Assembly: GCA_036278755.1 (NCBI GenBank)
Contig: DASUKL010000065.1
Coordinates: 1-9,182 of the forward strand
Length of the DNA: 9,182 bases
DNA from: DASUKL01 sp036278755
GTDB lineage: Bacteria > Chloroflexota > Limnocylindria > Limnocylindrales > CSP1-4
Reading direction: 5' to 3'
The notes beneath the pieces were generated by a model. That model was given only the letters and a program-made list of their open reading frames with translations. It searched no databases and was not told the DNA's origin. This document shows positions 1 through 5,413 of the stretch, one piece after another. How positions within the stretch are numbered: the stretch's first letter is position 1; each line of letters starts with the position of its first letter. Both the position numbers and the translations under genes were made by a program.

Positions 1-641
1 AAGGACCGCGCGGTGGCATCCATCCGGGCCACGAACCGGTCCTCCGAACCGGCGTCCCAACGGGCCAGGACCGCGGCGATGTTGTTCGCCGATGGCAGCA
101 GTAGGGCCTGCAGGGCCTGCAGTTCGGTCAGCCGCTCGCCAGCCGCGACCGATACGATCGACTCGTCCTGTCGTCGCCGGCGGGCCGTATCGGCGACGTC
201 GGCCTCGGTGAGGACGATCGTCGGCCCACTCGCGCCAGGCTGGAGCGGGTGATCGAGGAGCACCAGATAGGCCGTCATCACCTTGGCGATGCTGGCGATC
301 GGCGCTGCGTGCTGGTTCGGGCTGGCCTGGACCGGCTCCCCTGATTGGACGAAGGCGGCCTGGCCATGGATCGGCCAGATCGTCCTGGGTGGCGCGTCAC
401 GGGGACCGTACTGGCGCTCGCCCAGGACCGGGATGAGCGATGACGCCGGCGAGGACACGGTCGCCAGCGAGGGCGAGGAGGACGACGGGGACGGGGACGG
501 GGACGTGGACGAGGGGGAGGTCGGCGCTGGCGTCTGGTGGCCGAAGCCCCCGATGAGTGTCGCGCTGAGGACGACCACGGCCGCGAGGATGATGGATCGG
601 GCATGGCGGGCCGCGGTCCATGCGGGTGTAGGGTGGGCCAT
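1..641 (-). CDS. D-alanyl-D-alanine carboxypeptidase (peptidase S11, PBP5-like), 3' end cut off
   Basis: This is the N-terminal 213 codons of an exported serine DD-carboxypeptidase, which trims the terminal D-Ala from peptidoglycan stem peptides outside the membrane. Residues 1-15 are basic. Residues 16-34 form a hydrophobic signal peptide or anchor. Residues 38-68 are a Ser/Pro/Thr-rich linker. The catalytic domain follows: ASIAK gives the SxxK motif (Ser117, Lys120), and LLPSAN gives the SxN motif (Ser184, Asn186), preceded by the GERLT segment normal for the family. The third motif (KTG) would lie beyond base 1. The start is ATG at 641. An in-frame ATG at 659 would add six residues, and neither has a Shine-Dalgarno sequence. 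The gene is divergent from a two-component system, which may control it. The family is sure from two active-site motifs with correct spacing; the exact substrate role is inferred. Confidence 0.9.
   Translation of the reverse strand, partial: MAHPTPAWTAARHARSIILAAVVVLSATLIGGFGHQTPAPTSPSSTSPSPSPSSSSPSLATVSSPASSLIPVLGERQYGPRDAPPRTIWPIHGQAAFVQSGEPVQASPNQHAAPIASIAKVMTAYLVLLDHPLQPGASGPTIVLTEADVADTARRRRQDESIVSVAAGERLTELQALQALLLPSANNIAAVLARWDAGSEDRFVARMDATARS
487..517 (+). repeat. GGGGAC hexamer repeat with four G-tracts (potential G-quadruplex)
   Basis: Three perfect GGGGAC units (487-504) are followed by GTGGAC and a G5 run at 513-517. The four tracts of at least four G are separated by loops of 2, 2 and 10 nt. 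The repeat lies inside the carboxypeptidase gene, on its template strand, and encodes the Ser-Pro part of the linker. It may simply reflect low-complexity linker coding. Confidence 0.6.
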
Positions 642-688
642 GCACCCAGCCAACACCATGGCGTGTCGCGGGAACGTAGGCGGATCCC

Positions 689-707
689 GATATGCCGAAG
701 ATACGCC
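689..707 (+). promoter_or_regulatory. Direct repeat GATATGCC / GATACGCC, putative response-regulator site
   Basis: GATATGCC (689-696) and GATACGCC (700-707) match at 7 of 8 bases with an 11-bp period, one helical turn. OmpR/PhoB-family regulators typically bind as head-to-tail dimers to direct repeats of this pitch. The pair lies in the gap between the divergent carboxypeptidase and response-regulator genes. It covers the expected -35 zone of the plus-strand promoter, a position that suits activation. Binding by the neighbouring regulator is inferred. Confidence 0.4.
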
Positions 708-715
708 GCGCCACG

Positions 716-721
716 TACCAT
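716..721 (+). promoter_or_regulatory. Possible -10 hexamer TACCAT of the response-regulator gene
   Basis: TACCAT fits TANNNT and ends 8 nt before the GTG start at 730, which would put the transcription start at or next to the start codon (leaderless mRNA). There is no recognisable -35 box and no Shine-Dalgarno sequence before GTG 730. The call rests on position and on the same pattern upstream of two other leading genes here. Confidence 0.35.
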
Positions 722-729
722 CCCCTGAG

Positions 730-1425
730 GTGCGCGTGCTAGTCGTCGAGGACGAGCCTTACATGGCAGGAGCCATCCGCGATGGCCTGCGTCTCCAAGC
801 CATCGCGGCGGACATCGCCGCCGACGGCGACGCGGCCCTGGAGTTGCTGAGCCTCAACGCCTATGACATCGCGGTCCTCGACCGCGACATCCCGGGGCCT
901 TCAGGCGACGCGATCGCCGCACACATCGTCGCCTCGGGCAGTGGCATGCCGATCCTCATGCTCACCGCCGCCGACCGTCTCGATGACAAGGCCAGCGGCT
1001 TCGAACTCGGGGCCGACGACTACCTCACCAAGCCGTTCGCGATGCGAGAGCTCGTCCTCCGGCTCCGGGCCCTCGACCGCAGGCGCGCCCACAGCCGACC
1101 GCCCGTCCGCGAGGTCGCCGGGCTGCGCGTCGATCCGTTCCGCCGCGAGGTCTTCCGGGACGGTCGATACATCGCCCTGACCCGGAAGCAGTTCGCCGTG
1201 CTCGAAGTCCTCGTCGCGGCCGAAGGCGGCATCGTCAGCGCCGAAGGCCTCCTCGCGCAGGCCTGGGACGACAATGCCGACCCCTTCACCAATGCCGTGC
1301 GCATCACGATCTCCGCCCTGCGCAAACGGCTCGGTGAACCCTGGTTGATCGCGACCGTGCCCGGCGTCGGCTACCGCATCGAGACCCGATCGACCGCAGG
1401 GGTCGAAGGAGGCAAGCATGGCTAG
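730..1425 (+). CDS. OmpR-family response regulator (CutR/VanR-like)
   Basis: A 231-residue DNA-binding response regulator that should be phosphorylated by the kinase encoded next. The receiver domain (about 1-115) has the acidic pair Glu7-Asp8, phospho-acceptor Asp51 (in VLDRDIPG), Thr79 and Lys101 (LTKPF). The C-terminal winged helix (about 130-225) carries LTRKQFAVLEVL and ends with TVPGVGYRIE. The DRDIPG and WDDNADPFTNAVR signatures recall the actinobacterial CutR group as I remember it; the named orthologue is not proven. GTG at 730 was chosen because the protein then begins exactly with the receiver strand RVLVVEDE, the usual start in this family. The reading frame is open much further upstream (to 283), but that stretch is antisense to the carboxypeptidase gene and looks like noise. 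The gene overlaps the kinase gene by 8 bp. Confidence 0.93.
   Translation: MRVLVVEDEPYMAGAIRDGLRLQAIAADIAADGDAALELLSLNAYDIAVLDRDIPGPSGDAIAAHIVASGSGMPILMLTAADRLDDKASGFELGADDYLTKPFAMRELVLRLRALDRRRAHSRPPVREVAGLRVDPFRREVFRDGRYIALTRKQFAVLEVLVAAEGGIVSAEGLLAQAWDDNADPFTNAVRITISALRKRLGEPWLIATVPGVGYRIETRSTAGVEGGKHG
1406..1412 (+). promoter_or_regulatory. Strong ribosome binding site of the histidine kinase gene
   Basis: AAGGAGG lies 5 nt before the ATG at 1418, inside the end of the response-regulator gene. It fixes the kinase start and supports coupled translation of the pair. Confidence 0.85.
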
Positions 1426-2572
1426 GCCGCCGGGGCTGAGTGTGCGGCTCCGACTGACCCTCAGCTACGCCGGGTTCCTCCTCCTGGCGGGCGTCCTGCT
1501 GCTCGCGGTCGTATGGGTGTTCCTGCTGCGGTACGTGCCCGACCGCCAGATCGAGGCGCTCGGTTTCGTTCCCAACCGCTCCGACCTCCTCGACGCCTTC
1601 GCCCCCAAGGCCGCGGCGGTGCTGGGCTTCCTGCTCGTGTTCGGTCTCGTCGGCGGGTGGGTCCTGGCCGGACGCATGCTCAGCCCGCTGAGACGCATCA
1701 CCGACGCCACCCGGATCGCGGCCGATGGATCGCTGTCCTATCGGATCCGGATGGAAGGCCACGATGACGAATTCCGCGAGCTGGCCGACGCCTTCGACGC
1801 CATGCTCGCGCGGCTCGAAGTGCACGACGCCGAGCAGCAACGATTCGCCGCGAACGCCTCCCATGAGCTGCGTACGCCCCTGGCCATCACCCAGGCGCTC
1901 CTCGAGGTGGCTCGCGACGATCCGGATCGCGATGTCACCGAGCTCATCGGCCGTCTGCACGCCGTCAACGGCCGAGCCATCGACCTCACCGAGGCGTTGC
2001 TGCTGCTCAGCCGTAGCGATCGGCGTCCCTTCACCCGGGAGCCGGTCGACCTGTCCCTCCTCGTCGAAGAAGCCGCCGAGACGCTCCTGCCGTTGGCCGA
2101 ACGGCGCGCCGTCACCATCGAGACCTCCGCCGCCAGGGCCCCTACCTCGGGTTCCCCCGCCCTCCTGCTGCAGTTGACGACCAACCTGCTGCAGAACGCC
2201 ATCATCCACAACCTGCCGGAAGGGGGGACCGTGCGGATCGCGACCGGCATCCGGTCGACGAGCGCGATCCTGACGATCGAGAACAGCGGCGAAGCGCTCG
2301 GTCCGCAGATGGTCCAGACACTGACGGAGCCGTTCCAGCGCGGCGTCCGCCGGACCCACACGGACCACGGCGGCGCCGGCCTCGGCCTGGCCATCGTCAA
2401 GAGCATCACCCAGGCACACGATGGGACCCTCACCCTCAGCCCCCGTGCCGACGGCGGGCTGCGCGTCATGGTGCAGCTGCCCGGAGCGACCGAGGACGGG
2501 GCGGTCCAGGCCTTCACGACGGCGCCCGCAAGGGGTCCAGTGCCGGCTCCTCGCGTCGGTAGGGCACGTTGA
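1418..2572 (+). CDS. Membrane histidine kinase (CutS/VanS-like)
   Basis: A 384-residue sensor kinase paired with the preceding response regulator. Transmembrane helix 1 lies at about 15-37 and helix 2 at about 66-85, with only about 28 residues outside the membrane between them. There is no room for a folded sensor domain, so it probably senses within the membrane or through a partner. A HAMP segment follows (about 84-135), then the HisKA helix with the H-box FAANASHELRTPL (His149). The HATPase domain has the N-box (TTNLLQNAIIHN, Asn256/Asn260), an ENSGE G1 box of the VanS kind, and the G2 box GGAGLGLAI (318-326). The last 25 residues (Ala/Pro/Arg-rich) follow the catalytic domain and are encoded over the tail of the convergent transporter gene. 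The short external loop has no cysteine. The likely target is the divergent carboxypeptidase gene (inference). Confidence 0.93.
   Translation: MARPPGLSVRLRLTLSYAGFLLLAGVLLLAVVWVFLLRYVPDRQIEALGFVPNRSDLLDAFAPKAAAVLGFLLVFGLVGGWVLAGRMLSPLRRITDATRIAADGSLSYRIRMEGHDDEFRELADAFDAMLARLEVHDAEQQRFAANASHELRTPLAITQALLEVARDDPDRDVTELIGRLHAVNGRAIDLTEALLLLSRSDRRPFTREPVDLSLLVEEAAETLLPLAERRAVTIETSAARAPTSGSPALLLQLTTNLLQNAIIHNLPEGGTVRIATGIRSTSAILTIENSGEALGPQMVQTLTEPFQRGVRRTHTDHGGAGLGLAIVKSITQAHDGTLTLSPRADGGLRVMVQLPGATEDGAVQAFTTAPARGPVPAPRVGRAR
2514..2572. other. 59-bp tail-to-tail gene overlap
   Basis: The kinase stop (TGA 2570-2572, plus strand) and the transporter stop (TGA at 2516-2514, minus strand) lie inside each other's genes. 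The shared 59 bp codes for both C-termini, and no terminator hairpin with a U-tract is visible. The two mRNAs would therefore carry complementary 3' ends. Confidence 0.85.
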
Positions 2573-4550
2573 CGACGACCGTGTGGGGCCGGCCCAGCAA
2601 GGCCCGTCGAAGGCGGTCGACCGTCTGGTTGTAGAGCGCCCGCTCCCACCAACTCGGGGCCACGTACTCGGGCAGGACGACGAAGGTGATCGGGGCGGCG
2701 CGATCCGGCGGCCAGGACCGGTCGAGGACGTCGAGATAGGCGACCAGGGGACCCACCAGGGCCCGGTAGGGCGACTCGACGATGACCAGCGGCACGTTCG
2801 ACAGCTGGCGCTCCCAGCGGGCCCGAAGGGCCGCCGCCTCGTCGGGTCGATCGGAGACGAGGACGGCCCGCAGATCCTGGGAGATCGAGCGGCCGACGTT
2901 GATGGCCTGGACGACCGAGCGGTCGAGGCCGGCGACGGGGATCACCACCCGCTCCTCACGGTGGGGCGTCGGGATGACCGCCTCCGGCCGGATCTCCAGT
3001 CGGCGGGCCGAGTGGCGGTACTGGCGCTCGATGAAGACCATCGCCGCCACCAGCACCGGGATGAGGATGACCACGAGGTACGCGCCGGCGACGAACTTCT
3101 CCGAGACGACGATGACGAGGACGATCGTGGTGAGGAGCGCGCCGAAGCCGTTGACGACCAGCCGCCACCGCCAGCCGGGCCCCCGTAGCCGCAGCCAGTG
3201 GCGGACCATGCCGGCCTGGGACAGCGAGAAGCAGACGAAGACGCCCACCGCGTACAGGGGGATCAACAGGGTCGTCGTCCCGCCGAAGATCACCAGGAGC
3301 CCGGCCGCGAGGCCGGCCAGGAGGACGACCCCCCAGGAGTAGACCAATCGGTCACCGCGGAACGTGAACTGCCGCGGCAGGTAGCCGTCCTCCGCCAGGA
3401 TCGCAGCCAGGCGGGGGAAGGCGTTATAGGACGTGTTGGCGGCCAGGAAAAGGATGAGCATCGTGGCCACCAGGAGGACTCCCTGGAGGAGCGAGCCGGC
3501 CCCGAACACGGCACCCGCGATGAGGGCGATGACGGAGGGGTAGCCGCCGACCGAGGGCACGACGCCGTAGGCGCTGGCGACCAGCGAGATGCCGATGAAC
3601 GTCGTCCCCAGGAGGATGGTCATGGCCAGCATCGTGTTGGCCGCGTTGCGCGCCTCGGGCGGCTTGAAAGCTGGCACGCCGTTGGCGATGGCTTCGACCC
3701 CGGTGAGGGCCACGGAGCCGCTGGCGAAGGCCTTGAGCAAGAGGAACAGCGACAGCGAGTCCGCCCCCAGCCCCACGGCGTCGGGCTGGCGGGGCAGCGG
3801 CACCACGGACCCGGTCACGACGTGGAGGAGGCCCACGACGACGACGCCCAGGGCCAGGACGACGAACGCGTAGGTCGGGACGGCGAAGATGTTGCCGGAC
3901 TCCCGCAGCCCGCGCAGGTTGGCCAGGGTCATGGCTGCGATGACGACCACCGCGATGAGGACCTTGTAGGGCCCCGCCGGGGGCGCGAGCGAGGCCAGTT
4001 GGTCCAGGGCCGCGGAGGTCGACACGGCGACGGTCATGACGTAGTCGATGAACAGCGCCGCCGCCGCCACGAGGCCGAGGATCGGTCGCAATTCGGCCCG
4101 AGCCACCGCGTACGCACCCCCACCGCCAGGGAAGACCTGGCAGACCTGGCGGTAGCTGACCACCACGACGGCCAGCATCACCGCGATGGCCGCCGAGACC
4201 CAGATCGAAGCCACGAGGGCCGCGGCGCCGGCCAGGGTCAGGACGCGCAGGATCTCCTCCGTCGCGTAGGCCGACGAGCTGATGGCGTCGGAGCTGAAGA
4301 TCGGCAGCGCCTTCTTCTTCGCGAGCCGCTCGCCCATCTCCTCATAGTTCGAGAGCGGTCGGCCGAAGAGGATCGCCCGCAGGCGCGCCACCGCTCGGCC
4401 GGTCGTGGTCCGCGGCGCCGAAGCGGACTCGCGGGCCACCAGCTGGCCCTGGCCCGCGTAGCGGAAGTACGTGCTGTAGGGCCGCACCACCCGGACCCAT
4501 CGATCGCCGAGCTTGCGGCCCTGGTGGGCCTCGAGCGGGTCGCCTTCCAT
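2514..4550 (-). CDS. kimA: KimA-type potassium importer (KUP family, APC superfamily)
   Basis: A 678-residue inner-membrane K+ importer, resembling Bacillus subtilis KimA (YdaO, about 607 residues) in order and motifs. The membrane core (about 82-508) is rich in hydrophobic helices. Conserved stretches are SSDAISSSAYATEE (87-99 region), FPGGGGAY, IDYVMTVAVS, ALTGVEAIAN, FLAANTSYNAFPRLA and LIPLYAVGVF. KimA's reported K+ and proton-coupling residues D36, Y43, D117, Y118, T121, S125, T230, E233 and Y377 align by eye with Asp88, Tyr95, Asp169, Tyr170, Thr173, Ser177, Thr283, Glu286 and Tyr433. A cytoplasmic domain (about 530-665, beginning RVVIPVAGLDRSVVQAI) matches the C-terminal USP-like domain of KimA. 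The N-terminus is about 55 residues longer than KimA and contains RPYSTYFRY. ATG 4550 has GAGG just upstream; GTG 4490 or 4487 are alternatives. An automatic pipeline would call it an amino-acid permease. The gene lies 68 bp after the KdpE-like gene and is probably in its operon. Confidence 0.88.
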   Translation of the reverse strand: MEGDPLEAHQGRKLGDRWVRVVRPYSTYFRYAGQGQLVARESASAPRTTTGRAVARLRAILFGRPLSNYEEMGERLAKKKALPIFSSDAISSSAYATEEILRVLTLAGAAALVASIWVSAAIAVMLAVVVVSYRQVCQVFPGGGGAYAVARAELRPILGLVAAAALFIDYVMTVAVSTSAALDQLASLAPPAGPYKVLIAVVVIAAMTLANLRGLRESGNIFAVPTYAFVVLALGVVVVGLLHVVTGSVVPLPRQPDAVGLGADSLSLFLLLKAFASGSVALTGVEAIANGVPAFKPPEARNAANTMLAMTILLGTTFIGISLVASAYGVVPSVGGYPSVIALIAGAVFGAGSLLQGVLLVATMLILFLAANTSYNAFPRLAAILAEDGYLPRQFTFRGDRLVYSWGVVLLAGLAAGLLVIFGGTTTLLIPLYAVGVFVCFSLSQAGMVRHWLRLRGPGWRWRLVVNGFGALLTTIVLVIVVSEKFVAGAYLVVILIPVLVAAMVFIERQYRHSARRLEIRPEAVIPTPHREERVVIPVAGLDRSVVQAINVGRSISQDLRAVLVSDRPDEAAALRARWERQLSNVPLVIVESPYRALVGPLVAYLDVLDRSWPPDRAAPITFVVLPEYVAPSWWERALYNQTVDRLRRALLGRPHTVVVNVPYRREEPALDPLRAPS

Positions 4551-4618
4551 GGCCTCAGGCTGCGCGGCGGGCCCAAGAGGCGGAGGGGTCGCCGCGGGTC
4601 GGGCGGCCTAACGTCGGT
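4551..4618 (-). other. 68-bp gap between kdpE-like and kimA-like genes
   Basis: It contains a short GC-only stem (GCCGC 4591-4595 with GCGGC 4603-4607) but no U-tract and no TANNNT promoter hexamer. It is too short for a c-di-AMP (ydaO-type) riboswitch, which controls kimA in Bacillus. Read-through from the regulator genes is the simplest reading. Confidence 0.5.
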
Positions 4619-5413
4619 CTAAGGTCGTTCCTCCCCGGGTCGCCCCTCCGTGGACTCCCCCTCCCCGACCGACTCCCCGACCGACTCTCGGACCCGGTAC
4701 CCGACGCCCGGCTCCGTGACGATGAGGTCGCGGAGGACACCCGTCGGATCGGCTGCCGCGAGCTTGCGGCGGAGCTGGCTGACGTGGACGTAGACGTAGC
4801 TGTCCTCGCCCTGGTACGCCTCGCCCCACACGGCGCGCAGGAGCCGGCCCTTCGTCACGAGACGGCCGCGGTGGGTCAACAGGACCCGCAGCAGCTCGAA
4901 CTCGCGCGGCGTCAGATCCACATCCTTGCCGTGGAGACGGACCTCGTGCCGCGCAGCGTCCAAGGCGAGTGGGCCGACGACGATGCGACCCTCCTCGTCA
5001 GCGGCAGGCCCCGCGGCGTGCCGCAGGGCCACCCGCAGCCGTGCGTGCAGCTCATCCACGCCGAACGGCTTGGTCACGTAGTCGTCCGCACCGCGCTCCA
5101 GGGCGGCCACCTTCTCGCGCTCCTCGTAGCGGCCAGAGAGGATGACGATGGGCGTGGCCGCCTCGCGGCGGATGCGTCGGACGAGGTCCAGGCCGTCCAC
5201 ATCCGGCAGGCCCAGGTCGAGAAGCACGACGTCGGGTCGGCGAGCCGCCCAGCGCTCTAGGCAGGTCCGCCCATCCGGCGCCTCGACGGGCCGGTAGCCG
5301 CGCAGACGGAGGTCCCGGACGATGGCCCCCCGGGCCTCGTCGTCGTCCTCGACGACGAGCACGATCGGGCCCGCCGCGGCCCGCTCGCCGCTGCGCCCGG
5401 CCTGGGCGATCAC
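4619..5413 (-). CDS. kdpE: KdpE-like response regulator
   Basis: A 264-residue OmpR-type transcription factor, the partner of the KdpD-like kinase immediately upstream. The receiver domain (about 16-132) has Glu22-Asp23, phospho-acceptor Asp66 (LLDLGLPD), Ser93 (ILSGR) and Lys115 (VTKPFG). The SGR variant and the GLPD sequence are usual in KdpE. The winged helix (about 140-240) has LTPREFELLRVLL, the YVYVHVSQLRRKL recognition helix and TEPGVGYRV. Both ends are longer than in typical KdpE (about 225 residues): about 15 residues in front and a 22-residue Gly/Glu/Ser tail containing a duplicated ESVG. The start is GTG 5413, overlapping the kinase stop as GTGA. A GAGGG lies 9 nt upstream. The likely target is the operon's own K+ importer (inference from linkage). 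Confidence 0.9.
   Translation of the reverse strand: MIAQAGRSGERAAAGPIVLVVEDDDEARGAIVRDLRLRGYRPVEAPDGRTCLERWAARRPDVVLLDLGLPDVDGLDLVRRIRREAATPIVILSGRYEEREKVAALERGADDYVTKPFGVDELHARLRVALRHAAGPAADEEGRIVVGPLALDAARHEVRLHGKDVDLTPREFELLRVLLTHRGRLVTKGRLLRAVWGEAYQGEDSYVYVHVSQLRRKLAAADPTGVLRDLIVTEPGVGYRVRESVGESVGEGESTEGRPGEERP
4663..4686 (-). repeat. Perfect 12-bp tandem duplication in the kdpE-like tail
   Basis: CCCCGACCGACT (plus strand) occurs at 4663-4674 and again at 4675-4686. On the coding strand it produces ESVGESVGE near the C-terminus. In-frame 12-bp slippage is the simplest explanation, and the tail lies outside the DNA-binding fold. Confidence 0.8.

Noticed and set aside
104..121. Tandem 9-mer GGGCCTGCA twice
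   Set aside because: It encodes ALQALQ in front of the SxN motif, but the spacing from ERLT to SxN is normal for the family, so it is not an insertion.
642..659. Alternative start ATG 659 giving MVLAGC, which looks like a lipobox
   Set aside because: There is no basic n-region or hydrophobic stretch before the Cys; the real hydrophobic signal lies further on. The resemblance is probably chance.
278..721. Minus-strand open frames at 278-721 and 397-714 as the gene at the left end
   Set aside because: They are very Arg/Pro-rich; a third minus frame carries the SxxK and SxN motifs and a signal sequence and is clearly the real one.
283..729. Upstream in-frame extension of the response regulator to ATG 283 (380-residue product)
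   Set aside because: The extra 149 residues are antisense to the carboxypeptidase gene and show no domain, while the receiver domain begins exactly at GTG 730.
2586..2595. Palindrome GGGCCGGCCC near the convergent gene ends as a terminator
   Set aside because: It has no loop and no T-tract and lies inside the transporter coding sequence.
4551..4618. c-di-AMP riboswitch before the kimA-like gene
   Set aside because: The gap is only 68 bp and shows no matching structure; the ydaO riboswitch needs well over 100 nt.
3198..4622. A 474-codon plus-strand open frame opposite the K+ importer, and similar long frames at 1304-2419 (-), 6091-7017 (+) and 7686-8291 (-)
   Set aside because: They are antisense to clear genes, are rich in Arg, Gly, Asp, Glu and His with no recognisable domain, and are expected from GC-rich codon bias.
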